Assembly (NCBI GenBank): GCA_004367505.1 | Contig: SFCB01000014.1 | Span: 1-64,000 of the forward strand | DNA from: Chloroflexi bacterium OHK40 | GTDB lineage: Bacteria; Chloroflexota; Chloroflexia; Chloroflexales; Chloroflexaceae | Direction: 5' to 3' | Length of the DNA: 64,000 nucleotides | Shown: in pieces, positions 51,328 to 61,382 of the stretch | Layout of the letters: each line of letters starts with the position of its first letter | Position numbering within the stretch: position 1 is the stretch's first letter | Notes under the pieces: model-generated | What the model was told of the DNA's origin: nothing | Database searches by the model: none | What the model saw: only the letters and a program-made list of their open reading frames with translations | Translations under genes and position numbers: made by a program

Positions 51328-51393
51328 GGTCGCACCTCCGTTGTTTTGGTGACCATCCCGTGCTCCAGCAAGATCGCCAATCTTCGGCCAGCA

Positions 51394-52374
51394 CTACGCC
51401 GGTGCTCGCAAGCCCACCGCTCCAAACGCGCGCAACGCCTCCTCGCGGGCAGCCTCGTAGGGCTCGGCACGGGTGTAGGCATAGCAGGCGAGCCAGTAAC
51501 AGCTCAGGGCGCGCATCAGGGGGAGCCGCTCCTGCTCGGCGGGGCTCAGGGGCCCGGCTGCGCAGTAACCCTCCAGGAGGCCCTCGCGCCAGGGCTGGGG
51601 GTAGAGGGGGCAGAGGCCACACGCCAGGTCGTAGAGACCATCACCGCCCACCCAGCGCCCGGGCTCTACCAATGCCTCCAGATGCACGTGGTCGCCAGCG
51701 GTGCAGCGGATGGCGTCGGGCCCGAATGCGCCGTGCAGCACCACCGGCTGCGCGATCTCTAGGCGCGGGTCGTCGAGTAGCGCCGCAGCGGTGGCCCGCT
51801 CGGCCTCGCCGAATACCAGCGCATCGACCGGCGCGGGAGCGAGGTGAGCGCCAATCTGGCGCAGCGCCTGGCCCCAGCGTAGCTGCCGCCAGCGGCCAGC
51901 CGGGGTAGGCCGCCCGCAACCGGGCGCGCTCAGCCGGTGCATCCGGCGCAGCGCCCGCCCGGCCTGGCGCCCGGCGCCTCGTAGCAGATGCTCGGATGGA
52001 AGCGCCGAGGCGGGCATCCCGGGAACGAAGCTCTCTAGCGTGTAGGCGAAGGGCACCATCGTCCGCGAGAGATCACGCTGGATGATCCGCGCCGACGGGA
52101 TGTTCTGGCCACTCAGGGTGCGCACAAAGAAGACGTGCGCCGCCAGGTCGTCCTCCGGCGCAATGCGCAGAATCAGGTACTCGACCGGAGTGGTGATACG
52201 CACCAGCAGGTGCCGCTCGGTCTGAGCGTGGAGGGCCACGGCGATCGGGCGCAGGTTCAGCGCGCGCAGCACCAGGGCGGTATAGTCGCCCAGCCGCCCG
52301 AGCGCCCGGCGCCAGGCCTCGCTCACACCCTCCGCGACGGGAGGGATGTAGTGATTCAGCTGATGATAGTCCAT
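51394..52374 (-). CDS. Aminoglycoside-phosphotransferase-fold protein lacking catalytic residues
   Basis: A 326-residue protein with the layout of the APH/choline-kinase-like family: an N-lobe (LLVRITTPVEYLILRIA), a hinge TLESFVPG and a helical C-lobe with GAGRQAGRALRRMHRL. The Brenner motif, normally H-G-D-x-x-x-x-N, reads HGAFGPDA (residues 214-221), so both the catalytic Asp and the Asn are Ala. The DxD metal motif reads EALVEPGRWVGGDGLYDLA with Glu in place of Asp. It is therefore probably inactive as a classical kinase. It lies 16 bases downstream of the propeller-fused membrane protein gene and may serve it. Confidence 0.7.
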   Translation of the reverse strand: MDYHQLNHYIPPVAEGVSEAWRRALGRLGDYTALVLRALNLRPIAVALHAQTERHLLVRITTPVEYLILRIAPEDDLAAHVFFVRTLSGQNIPSARIIQRDLSRTMVPFAYTLESFVPGMPASALPSEHLLRGAGRQAGRALRRMHRLSAPGCGRPTPAGRWRQLRWGQALRQIGAHLAPAPVDALVFGEAERATAAALLDDPRLEIAQPVVLHGAFGPDAIRCTAGDHVHLEALVEPGRWVGGDGLYDLACGLCPLYPQPWREGLLEGYCAAGPLSPAEQERLPLMRALSCYWLACYAYTRAEPYEAAREEALRAFGAVGLRAPA

Positions 52375-52390
52375 AGAGCTTACGGCGCGG

Positions 52391-55300
52391 TCAGGGCGCC
52401 GCCCGCACGGTGGGCAGCGTGAAACGCAGGGCCCGGTTGAGCGCCCGGTCGGCGACCCAGACGCTCCCGTCGGGGGCGACAGCCAGGCCGCTCGGGCTCG
52501 TCAGCGAGGCGAGGTCGTTGCCTGAGCCACCCCAGCGTAGCAGCATGTCGCCCCGCAAGTTGAAGGCGATGACCTCATTGCTACTCGGCACGCTCACGTA
52601 TACCTGGCCATCGGGGCTAGCGGCAATCGAGGGGTCGTCGTAGGTATTCGGGCGCCAGCCGCTCACACGCCAGGTGACGATTGGGATGGGGCCGACGCCG
52701 CCGCTGCCATCCGGGGCGAAGACCTGCACCCGACCGTTCCAGGTGTCGGCGACGTAGAGGTTACCCTGCGCATCAACGGCCACGCCGGTGGGCTCGTTAA
52801 AGGCGCCGGGCTCGCTGCCACCATAGCCAAACTGGTAGCGGAAGTTGCCCTCCGTATCAGTGACGACGATCCGCTTGTTGCCGGTGTCGGCGATGTAGAC
52901 GTTCCCCCGCCCGTCTACCGCAACGCCACGGGGGCCGAAGAGCCCGAGCGGATTAGCCTCGTTCGCGGCCCGGTCGCCCTCGGTGATCGTCGCGCGGCGA
53001 CCATCACCAAGTTCCTGGTTTCCACTGCCCCACGCGGCCACCGGCTGGCCATTCGGGCTGTACTTGACCACCCGGGCATTCCAGGTATCGGCCACGTAGA
53101 GGTAGCCCTCGGCGTCCACGGCGAGGCCACGGGGCTCGTAGAACTGCCCGAGCTCGCTGCCGAGGCCGCCAGAGCTGCGCAGCAACTCGCCGCCGGGGCT
53201 ATAGACGTGGATCTGGTGGGCGCCGGTGTCGGCCACGTAGAGGTTGCCCTCGCCATCGGTGGCTACGCCGGTGGGCCCGTTCCCACCCGGGGGCAGGGTG
53301 ATCGCCTGCTGGGCAACCAGACGCAACTCGGGGCTAGCCGGAGCACCAGCCGCCTCACCCACGCCGGCCGCCAGATCCCGCCGTAGCCAGACCTCCATCT
53401 CACGGGCGCCGGGCACCAGTGGGTAGGGCAGCTCGCGGTAGAGCAGGAACTTGCTCAGGGTGCCCCAGTTCTCGCTCTGCAGCGGCCAGAGGATCGGCGC
53501 GAATGGCCCGTTCAACTCGGCGCTGATATCGCGGCCGCAGCCACCGGAGCCACCCGAGCCGCCGGTCCGCAGCAACTCCTCAGTCGGCGTCCAGGTGCTG
53601 TAGTAGAAGCGCTTGTAGCCGGGGCTCTGGGGTGAGCATTTATCGCCCTCCGGGAACCACCAGTTAAAGACCCCGGTCGCGCCATATGGTTGCACGTAGT
53701 TCTGGCCGAGCACCTCGCGCACCGGCTCCGTCACGTGGGGCTTGTAGAGCATCACCACCGGCGCGAGGGCCGTGCTGCCATCGGGCATTTGCACCTCGAA
53801 GGCGGCGCCCGGATCGCTCTGGAACACATCCTTCTTCCGCCACTCGACACGCTTAAAGTCGCGGAAGTACCACTGCAGCGGCCAGGCCAGCGAGCCCTCA
53901 CCGCCCTCATCGCCGCTATCGATGACCACCGGCATGCTCAGGCCGCCGGTCACGTCCTCGGGGGTGCGCTGGCCACGGGTGAGGTTCACCGCGAGCTCGC
54001 GCACATCGGCCACATAGCGCGGCACATCCGGGGCCGTCTGAGTATAGACCAGCAACTCCACCGGCGTGTCGGGGTGCTCATAGACCGCCAGCCATGTGGC
54101 GCGGATGGTCGAGGCGCCCACCAGGGCGGCCAGGGTGAGCCCGGCCAGCGCGAGCACCACACGCCCGCCGAGCGCGCTCGCGAGGGTGAGCAGGGCGTAG
54201 AGTAGCCCACCGGCGATCAGCAGGGGCACCAGCCCCTGGAGCAGGTTCCGCTGCGCCGTCTGCCCCTCTGCGGTCATGCCGAAGCGCCAGAGCGCTACCG
54301 CCACCGCCACCGCAGCCAGGAGCGTCAGCAGCGGAACGAGGGCTCGCTTCCATCTCTGCCTGTCACCCTGGGGGGTGAGCAGGAGATCATCCGGAGCCGC
54401 CGGGTCGGCCTCAGCCGGCGCGCGCGCTCCGGCAACAGCGAGGAGGCGAGCGATCACCCAGGCGGCGAGCAGGTTACCCGGCAAGGCCATATGCACCACC
54501 AGCCAGGGCATCTTCTCACCAGCCCAGGAGAAGATAATCAGCGCGCACCAGAACCAGAAAACGCAGAGCAGCGGGTAAAGCTCCCACGGTTGGCGCGCGG
54601 ATGGGCCAGGCAGGCCTGGCTGCGGGCGCATCCCGGCTGTCTCTGGCTCCAACGTCTCGGCATCGGCGGCAGGTGTGGCGTCAGGGCCGTCAGCAACGGC
54701 ATCCTTCGCCCGTCGCCGTCCATCGACAAAGCGCTGCACCACAGCCACGACCATCGCCACCACCGTGCCCACACCCGCGAGGACGGCGAGGGGCTCATAC
54801 AGTGGCAGCTGCATCAGGTAGTAGTACCAGGGCTGGTCGCCGCGGGCATACTCCTGCTGGCTACCGAGCCAGTAGGCCAGGCCGGCGTAGAGCCCATCGA
54901 TGGCGCCGGGCATGTAGGCGAAGAACGACGAGTAGAGCACCAGGTAGATCGCGCCAAGGATCGCCAGCGCCGTCCAGAGGATGGGGCGCTGCTCGAACCA
55001 GAGCGTTTGCAGGCGAGGCGTGAGCAGCGGCGTAGGATCCCAGAGCCGCTGGCAGAGCCATGCCAGCAGGAAGGCCGAGGCTACGAGGAAGGCCTTCTCA
55101 CCGAAGTAGAGGCCCTGGCCCACCGGGATGCGCGGGTTGAACAGCATCAGGGCAAGGCACACGCCCATCACCGCGAGCAGGAAGCTATTCAGGTAGCGGG
55201 CGAAGCGACTCTCGGCCAGCAGGCGCATGAGCACGAAGACGCCGAAGATGAAGAAGAGGATATAGTAGAGCTCGTGCGTAGCGATGGCCAGCGCTACGGC

Positions 55301-55909
55301 GGCGGCGGTGAGGTAGAGCCAGCGGGCTTTGCCGGTGTCCACCCAGCGCAGCGCCCCGATCAGCATCCACAGCTCCCAGAGCACCATCAGTCCATCGTGG
55401 CGGGCGAAGCGGGTGTAGTAGAGCAGCGAGGGCGAGAAGCCGAGCAGGGCGGCGGCCACCAGCGCACCACGTTGCCCCAGGTAGGGCCGGAGCCACCAGG
55501 CCGAGGCCACCATCACGATGCCCGCGATCGCCATCGGCAGGCGCGCCTGGGCGTCACCATCACCGAAGAGAAAATACGCGAGCGCCGTGAGGTAGTAGAG
55601 CGACGGCCCGTGGTACACCGGGTCGTAACAGTAGGTAGGCGCCGTTACACCACCACGGGCCTGACCGTTTTCGTCGAGGCCGCCCCAGCAATTGAAGGCG
55701 CCAGCCCCGGTGTAGAGCCGCCAGCTCGACCACGCGTGGATGCTCTCATCGTGGTGCATGGCCATGCGCCCGAGGCCCCAGAGGTGGGCCACAACGCTGG
55801 CGACGACGATCAGGGCGTAGGCCGCCACCTCCCAGTTCATCCGGGTTAGCAGCACCGGGCGGCTCAGCAGCGCCGGGCGGGGGGCAGAGTCGAGGGTCTC
55901 AAGTGCCAT
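52391..55909 (-). CDS. Agl23/TIGR03663-type membrane protein fused to an NHL beta-propeller
   Basis: A 1172-residue protein. The N-terminal half has about twelve helices with MHHDESIHAWSSW (Asp54, Glu55) in the first loop and YHGPSLYYLTALAYFLFGD, marks of the TIGR03663 flippase-activity-associated (GT-C-like) family. A soluble loop domain follows, and residues about 880-1172 form six NHL-type blades (GPTGVATDGEGNLYVADTG, EPRGLAVDAEGYLYVADTW, GPRGVAVDGRGNVYIADTG and so on). It is paralogous to the next gene upstream, which lacks the propeller. The extracytoplasmic propeller may bind protein or glycan. Known members affect protein N-glycosylation in archaea; its bacterial role is unclear. Confidence 0.85.
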   Translation of the reverse strand: MALETLDSAPRPALLSRPVLLTRMNWEVAAYALIVVASVVAHLWGLGRMAMHHDESIHAWSSWRLYTGAGAFNCWGGLDENGQARGGVTAPTYCYDPVYHGPSLYYLTALAYFLFGDGDAQARLPMAIAGIVMVASAWWLRPYLGQRGALVAAALLGFSPSLLYYTRFARHDGLMVLWELWMLIGALRWVDTGKARWLYLTAAAVALAIATHELYYILFFIFGVFVLMRLLAESRFARYLNSFLLAVMGVCLALMLFNPRIPVGQGLYFGEKAFLVASAFLLAWLCQRLWDPTPLLTPRLQTLWFEQRPILWTALAILGAIYLVLYSSFFAYMPGAIDGLYAGLAYWLGSQQEYARGDQPWYYYLMQLPLYEPLAVLAGVGTVVAMVVAVVQRFVDGRRRAKDAVADGPDATPAADAETLEPETAGMRPQPGLPGPSARQPWELYPLLCVFWFWCALIIFSWAGEKMPWLVVHMALPGNLLAAWVIARLLAVAGARAPAEADPAAPDDLLLTPQGDRQRWKRALVPLLTLLAAVAVAVALWRFGMTAEGQTAQRNLLQGLVPLLIAGGLLYALLTLASALGGRVVLALAGLTLAALVGASTIRATWLAVYEHPDTPVELLVYTQTAPDVPRYVADVRELAVNLTRGQRTPEDVTGGLSMPVVIDSGDEGGEGSLAWPLQWYFRDFKRVEWRKKDVFQSDPGAAFEVQMPDGSTALAPVVMLYKPHVTEPVREVLGQNYVQPYGATGVFNWWFPEGDKCSPQSPGYKRFYYSTWTPTEELLRTGGSGGSGGCGRDISAELNGPFAPILWPLQSENWGTLSKFLLYRELPYPLVPGAREMEVWLRRDLAAGVGEAAGAPASPELRLVAQQAITLPPGGNGPTGVATDGEGNLYVADTGAHQIHVYSPGGELLRSSGGLGSELGQFYEPRGLAVDAEGYLYVADTWNARVVKYSPNGQPVAAWGSGNQELGDGRRATITEGDRAANEANPLGLFGPRGVAVDGRGNVYIADTGNKRIVVTDTEGNFRYQFGYGGSEPGAFNEPTGVAVDAQGNLYVADTWNGRVQVFAPDGSGGVGPIPIVTWRVSGWRPNTYDDPSIAASPDGQVYVSVPSSNEVIAFNLRGDMLLRWGGSGNDLASLTSPSGLAVAPDGSVWVADRALNRALRFTLPTVRAAP

Positions 55910-55970
55910 AGCTCATGTCGAAGCGGTGAGACAGTGCGTGGGCCACTGGCTCAGCCGTACAGAATTCGTC

Positions 55971-58454
55971 TCAGGGCTGGTCTGCCCCGTTCAATGAGCC
56001 GCCAAGCCCGACCCCGATCTGGTCGGCGAGCTCAGGCCGGACGGCGATCACAAAGTCGGTGGAGCCGAGCGGATTGCCGGGATCGCGAAACATGAGGAAG
56101 CGCCACCAGCGCTCACCCACCCCCCGATCGAAGGGGTTGCGCAATAGCTGCCCGAGCAGGGAGCTCTGTTCGAGCGGCACATCGCGCCAGCCTGGTCCGA
56201 GCCGGTAGACCTGGTCTTCCGGGAACCACCAGCGCAGCGGGTAGCGCTGCACGACGAAGCCATCGAGCAACTCCCGGTTTTCGGGAAAGCGATCCAGATG
56301 CTCCTGCAGCAGCAGCACCGCCACCACGCTCTCGTCGGGTGGCACCGCCAGTTGCCCGCTGCCGCGCTGGGCCGCTGTAAAGTCGCGCAGGTACCAGCTC
56401 CAGACCGTCTCGTTGTCGTAGATCACCGGAAGGGCCAGCCCGCCACCACGGCGCCGCGAGACCTCTTCCAGCCGCCGCACGACTTGCATCACATCGGGCG
56501 AGGTCTGGGTGTAGACCATCATCTCCACGGGCACATCGCCGTTGATGTAGGCCAGGCGCACCGCCGAGCGGGCGGTGTAGAGACCGAGTGAGAGCCCGAT
56601 GCCCACCGCGAGCATCGCCACGGCGTGGCCCCAGCCCCAGCGCAGGCCAGCGCCAACCGTCAGCAGGGCCACCAGGAGGAGCGCCGCAGCGGGCACCATC
56701 CAGGGCAGCACGAGTACGGCCGCCTGCTCACCAAAGTTGACGACGGCGGTCATCAGGACGAAGCTCAGGCCGACAATCGCGGCAAAGAGCGCCCCATAGA
56801 TCACCCACGGGGAGAGGGTGACATGCTCGGCCAGCGGCCCGAGCCACAGACCCCGCCCGCCGTGCCAGCGTGGCTGCCCATCGGCGTCCAGGATCGGCCC
56901 GGCCTCCTCGTCCCGCGCCCGGTTCCAGATCACGCGCTGGGCCGCCCAGGCCCCCAGCAGCGTGAACGGCAGAGTGATATGGATCGTCAGCCAGGGCATC
57001 TTCTCACCGGCCCAGGTGTAGATCCCGAGCGCCGCGAGCGCCCACCAGGCCAGAAGACTTATGCAAAACGGATTGCGCACGGTCGCCGTGCCACGGTGCA
57101 TGCTCCAGAGCTCGTAGGCCACGAGCCCGAGCCCCAGAACCCCGAAGATCAGCAGCAGGGGCTCATAGACACCGAGGAGAAAAAGGTAATAGTGATCGGG
57201 CTGGCCACCGCGCTGAACGTTATGCTGGGCCAGCCAGTAGAGCAGCGAGCCAGCAGTGCCGCTGAAGAGCCCGATGATATTGGTGAAGAACGCGGTGAAA
57301 AAGACCGCATAGATCGCCAGAAAGACGGCCAGGGCAACCAACCAGCGCCGGCCCTCGCCAAGGCTGGCGAAGACAGCGGCGGCCTGCGCGTCGCGCTCGC
57401 GGGCCACCTCCCAGGGCGTCTTCCCATCGGGGCCAGGCCGGCGCCAGATCAGGTAGACGAGGGCGGCGATTGTGCCCAGTACGAGGCCGATCGCCAGCAG
57501 CACAGCGGGGTGGCGGAAGAAGCTCCAGAGGTCGGCGAGGTAGAGGGCAAGGTTCGCGGCCAGGCCCCGGCCGCCGTCGTCGTCGGCGCGGTTGCGCACC
57601 CGCAGGGCGTAGCCGTTATCCTCCGTCTCCAGCGGCCCCCAGCCAAAGAGCCCGGGCCGCTCCACCAGCATCGCGCCCGTGGCCGGATCGCGCACGGCGT
57701 GGTGGGCTCCGTCCACCTGAGCGGTGCCGGGCGCCACAAAGATCAACAGCGCCACCAGCACGCCCAGGGCGGCCACCAGCCCGATCCCGGGCCGGTAGAC
57801 CTGCCAGAGAAACGCGACGGCGAGGGGCGCCACCATGATCAGCAGGAAGAGGTAGCTCGTCTCCTGATTGACGAACATCAGCCCGAAGGCCACCACTCCA
57901 GTGAGCAGCCAGGCCGGCCGGCGCGTTGCCGCATAGCGCACAATGGCAGTGAAGACGAGCATCTCGCAGAGCACTGAGTAGATGTCGTGGCGAAAAAAGC
58001 GGCCCACATAGAGCGCCACCGGCGAGATCAGCAGATAGACGGCGGCAATGAGCGCGGCCGGGCGGCCAAGGTCGCGCCGGAGCAAGTAGGGCGAGAGCGT
58101 CAGCGCCGTGCCCGCGAGCGCCGGGCCGAGCCGGGCGGTGAAGTCGTTGTCCCCGAAGAGGAAGTAGAACAGGGCCCCGAGATAGTAGAGCAGCGGGCCG
58201 TGGAGCAGCGGATCGTGGATGTAGCCGCGACCGACAAGCAGGTACCAGGAGTAGGAGGCGTGGAGCGTCTCGTCGTGGTGGAGCGCGCGGTCACCCAGGG
58301 CCCACAGGTGGGCGATCAGGGCGATCACGCCGAGGGCGAGGTAGACCAACTGCTCGACCGTGAGCGACCATGGCCGGGCGAGGACGGCTGTGCCGGCGGC
58401 GCCCGTGGCCGGCTCGTTGGCGGCCTGGGGCCGCAGCAGCTCAAGCGTGGACAT
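55971..58454 (-). CDS. Agl23/TIGR03663-type membrane protein
   Basis: An 827-residue polytopic protein. The first loop carries LHHDETLHASYSW (Asp61, Glu62) and HGPLLYYLGALFYFLFGDN, matching its neighbour at 52391 position by position. Middle blocks IYTWAGEKMPWLTIH and VEMMVYTQTSPDV also recur there, and the C-terminus ends without a propeller. Family TIGR03663 is GT-C-like; the Asp-Glu pair is placed like a catalytic site for a polyprenyl-phosphate-sugar donor. The two genes probably form one unit with the phosphotransferase-fold gene, since gaps are 61 and 16 bases. A substrate cannot be named. Confidence 0.87.
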   Translation of the reverse strand: MSTLELLRPQAANEPATGAAGTAVLARPWSLTVEQLVYLALGVIALIAHLWALGDRALHHDETLHASYSWYLLVGRGYIHDPLLHGPLLYYLGALFYFLFGDNDFTARLGPALAGTALTLSPYLLRRDLGRPAALIAAVYLLISPVALYVGRFFRHDIYSVLCEMLVFTAIVRYAATRRPAWLLTGVVAFGLMFVNQETSYLFLLIMVAPLAVAFLWQVYRPGIGLVAALGVLVALLIFVAPGTAQVDGAHHAVRDPATGAMLVERPGLFGWGPLETEDNGYALRVRNRADDDGGRGLAANLALYLADLWSFFRHPAVLLAIGLVLGTIAALVYLIWRRPGPDGKTPWEVARERDAQAAAVFASLGEGRRWLVALAVFLAIYAVFFTAFFTNIIGLFSGTAGSLLYWLAQHNVQRGGQPDHYYLFLLGVYEPLLLIFGVLGLGLVAYELWSMHRGTATVRNPFCISLLAWWALAALGIYTWAGEKMPWLTIHITLPFTLLGAWAAQRVIWNRARDEEAGPILDADGQPRWHGGRGLWLGPLAEHVTLSPWVIYGALFAAIVGLSFVLMTAVVNFGEQAAVLVLPWMVPAAALLLVALLTVGAGLRWGWGHAVAMLAVGIGLSLGLYTARSAVRLAYINGDVPVEMMVYTQTSPDVMQVVRRLEEVSRRRGGGLALPVIYDNETVWSWYLRDFTAAQRGSGQLAVPPDESVVAVLLLQEHLDRFPENRELLDGFVVQRYPLRWWFPEDQVYRLGPGWRDVPLEQSSLLGQLLRNPFDRGVGERWWRFLMFRDPGNPLGSTDFVIAVRPELADQIGVGLGGSLNGADQP

Positions 58455-58583
58455 CGCACCTCAAAGCGCTCGGGGCGCGTCTGGAACCTCGTCCACGGCA
58501 TTGTACACGAGTCCCGATGGCTGGGCAAGGCGAGGCGCCGCGCGCCGCCCTCCCGGCCATGGGGACGCAGCGGACCTCGTCTC

Positions 58584-61046
58584 TCAGGCTGGCTCCAGGG
58601 TCAGCAGCGCCGTGGTGGCGCGCTCGACGGCCGCGCGGCTCCAGAGCAGCGGCAGGTACCCTCCCGCCCGCCAGGCGCCGGCCATATCCAGGTAATGGCT
58701 GCTCGCCGGGTGTCCGCTCTGGCCCGCCGGCAGAATGATCCGCGCCGCGTCCCAGTCGCCGGGGTCGAGGATCTGGCGGTACGACGGCGCGTTGTAGACG
58801 GGGCCAGCGGCCGTCTCCCGGGGGGTATAGTGCTGGTTCACGGTGTCGCTATCGCCGCCAGTGGGCCAGGGGCCACGGTTGAAGATCGGCGCGAGCGCCG
58901 GCACCGCGCCCAGGGCGTGGCGCAGGGTCAGCGCGTGCACCCGCCCGTAGTGCCAGCGGGCCGGATCAGGCCCCAGCCGCCCGCGCAACTCCTCGACGTC
59001 GAGGCGCAGAGCCTCAGCCAGCAGGCCGCCCCAGCTGCGCCCCCCGCCCAGCCAGGGATCGGGCTGCTCCAGGCCATACACCTCGATCCGGGCGAGGAGC
59101 CCGGGCAACGAGCGGCCAAGATAGACGTTGGCAGGAATGCTGCCAAAGGCCCCGAGACCGCTCCGGGCGCGGAGTAGCTCGCCGAGCTCGGCGAAGGCCA
59201 GCCGCTCCAGGTGGTATCGCAGCGCATCATAGATGGCGCCGGGCACACTCTCCGCAGTCAGGTCGCCGTCCCAGGCGGCCAGCCGATCGCGGGCGTCTCG
59301 GAGCAGCGGATCGTCGGGCTCGATCCGGGCCACCAGGCTGGCCAGACGCAGACCGGGCAGGGAGCAAAAGTCGTTCTGGATGCGGGCAAAGCTGCGCACG
59401 TCGTGGCGCTCGGTTGCCGTGAGCAGCCGGGTGATCCGCTCCGCGCGATAGGGGTTCGCGTACTCGCCGTGGATCGCGTTGTGGTAGGGGTGATCGGCGG
59501 CGGCAATGCGGTGGTTGGCAGTCACCGCCAGGCCCGCTGGCGGATCGAAGCTGAAGGGCAGCGCTCCAGCGGGAATGAAGCCCTGCCACTCGTGGGCGCC
59601 GTCCCACCCGGGCACGGGGAGTTGGCCATCGCCCTGAGCCCGGATGGGGAGCTTGCCGGCCAGGGTGTAACCGAAATGTCCATCGACGTCGGCGTAGACG
59701 AAATTCTGCGGCGGCACGTCCCAGTCCTCAAGGGCGGCGCGGAACTCACCCCAGTCGCGGGCCCGGTTGAGGCGCAGCACCGAGCGGGTGAGCGCAGGCG
59801 AGGGGTCGAGCGCCGTCCAGCGCAAGGCCAGGGCCTCGCGGGTGCGCGGCTCGCCGGGCCGTGAGAGGAGCGGGCTACGCTCGGGGCCGGCCACCTCGTC
59901 GATCACCGGGCCGTGATGGGTGATGCGCACATCGTGGAGCACGACTTCGCGCTGGCCCTTCACCACGATCTCCTCGCGCACGAGCTCGGCATCGCGCCAC
60001 TCGCCCCGCCACTCGTAGCGCAGGGGGTCGTCGGGGTGAAAGCGCTCCAGGTACAGATCCTGGTTATCGGTGGCGGCGTTCGTCTGGCCCCAGGCGATAC
60101 GGGCATTGTGGCCAATGATGATCCCGCATGTGCCCGGGATGGTCACCCCGGCGGCCCGGTAGTCGCCACCCTCGATATGGGCGGCATACCACAGCCCAGG
60201 GAGGCCGATGCCGAGGTGCGGATCATCGGCGAGCAGCGGGCGACCCGTCGCGCTGCGCTCGCCGCCAACTACCCAGGCGTTGGAGCCCTGGCCAGCACCC
60301 GGCTCGCCGGTGAAGCGTGCGGCCTCTTCGGCCAGGCGCAGCGCCCCATCGCCGAGGTGGGCCGGGTAGTGGGCGCCGGGCGGCACCGTGATCGGGGCCT
60401 CGTCGGGGTAGCGGGGAGCCAACTCGGCGGCCCGCTCGACGCCCAGGGCAGCGACAGCCTGGGCGTTGAAGAGCTCGCTCGTCCAGTTCCCGGAGAGGGT
60501 GAGCGCCATCACCTTCGGCCAGACGAGAATATCGGCGAGCTCCCAGGGGCGTGGCTGCAGGCCGAGGATGGTGAACTCCAGCGCCAGACGCCCTCGGCTC
60601 GCCTCCAGACAGGCGTTCACACCCCGCAGGTAGGCCTCAAGCACGCCACGGGTGTCATCATCCAGCAACTCGGCCTCGCGGCGGGCGAGGCGCGAGAAGC
60701 CCAGCGTGCGGATGAACCGGTCCGAGCTGAGCGCCACCGGCCCGAAGAGCTCGGCGAGCTGGCCGTGGCCGGTGCGCCGGTTCAACTCCATCTGCCAGAG
60801 CCGGTCCTGGGCGTGCACATAGCCGAGGGCGGCGAAAAGGTCGGCGTTGCTCGCGGCGTAGATGTGGGGCACGCCCCAACGATCGCGGCGCACCTCGGCC
60901 CGGGCGGCGAGCCCGTGCAGGGGCAGGCGACCCGTAGTGCGGGGCAGGGGGCGCCGCAGGGCGGCCACGGCGCCCACGCCGGCGGCACCGGCGGCCAGGC
61001 CAACCGTCAGGCCAACGGCGCGTGCGAGGCGCGAGAGATCGAACAT
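58584..61046 (-). CDS. Penicillin-acylase-family (Ntn) hydrolase
   Basis: An 820-residue Ntn hydrolase of the penicillin amidase family, with an N-terminal membrane helix (residues 11-30) that could be a signal or anchor. The A-chain has VRRDRWGVPHIYAASNADLF and GYVHAQDRLWQMELNRR. The self-cleavage site and nucleophile are in GQGSNAWVVGG (Ser255), and the B-chain has GVTIPGTCGIIIGHNARIAWG. Relatives hydrolyse amides, including penicillins and acyl-homoserine lactones, outside the cytoplasm; the substrate here is not decidable. ATG 61046 has AAAGG seven bases upstream. Confidence 0.93.
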   Translation of the reverse strand: MFDLSRLARAVGLTVGLAAGAAGVGAVAALRRPLPRTTGRLPLHGLAARAEVRRDRWGVPHIYAASNADLFAALGYVHAQDRLWQMELNRRTGHGQLAELFGPVALSSDRFIRTLGFSRLARREAELLDDDTRGVLEAYLRGVNACLEASRGRLALEFTILGLQPRPWELADILVWPKVMALTLSGNWTSELFNAQAVAALGVERAAELAPRYPDEAPITVPPGAHYPAHLGDGALRLAEEAARFTGEPGAGQGSNAWVVGGERSATGRPLLADDPHLGIGLPGLWYAAHIEGGDYRAAGVTIPGTCGIIIGHNARIAWGQTNAATDNQDLYLERFHPDDPLRYEWRGEWRDAELVREEIVVKGQREVVLHDVRITHHGPVIDEVAGPERSPLLSRPGEPRTREALALRWTALDPSPALTRSVLRLNRARDWGEFRAALEDWDVPPQNFVYADVDGHFGYTLAGKLPIRAQGDGQLPVPGWDGAHEWQGFIPAGALPFSFDPPAGLAVTANHRIAAADHPYHNAIHGEYANPYRAERITRLLTATERHDVRSFARIQNDFCSLPGLRLASLVARIEPDDPLLRDARDRLAAWDGDLTAESVPGAIYDALRYHLERLAFAELGELLRARSGLGAFGSIPANVYLGRSLPGLLARIEVYGLEQPDPWLGGGRSWGGLLAEALRLDVEELRGRLGPDPARWHYGRVHALTLRHALGAVPALAPIFNRGPWPTGGDSDTVNQHYTPRETAAGPVYNAPSYRQILDPGDWDAARIILPAGQSGHPASSHYLDMAGAWRAGGYLPLLWSRAAVERATTALLTLEPA

Positions 61047-61382
61047 CGAGCGACACCTTTCATGGCAGGTGCGGGCCGGGTCGGCCAGCGACCGAGTGCG
61101 GTACCCTGTCAACCGCGCGAGCGATAAGATCTATAATACAGCAACCTCAGCAGAACCAGGAACTGAGAACCTCAAGCGCCCCCACATCACCACATCGACA
61201 ACGCTCATACGACGCCATCCTGAACTGCTACGACATCGCGAACCGCCACGCCACGCGACGACCGCCGCACCACGACGCCGCGCGCAAAGTAGAACCCGGA
61301 TGGAACCACCATCCATCGCTATACTATACATATCGCGCTCAGCCGCTACAGGTCTTCCACCCATGACAGGCGCTACCGAGCT

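Noticed and set aside
54491-55849. 452-codon plus-strand open frame
   Set aside because: Low-complexity shadow of the propeller-fused membrane protein gene.
59913-61127. 404-codon plus-strand open frame
   Set aside because: Shadow of the penicillin-acylase-family gene, which has its nucleophile motif.
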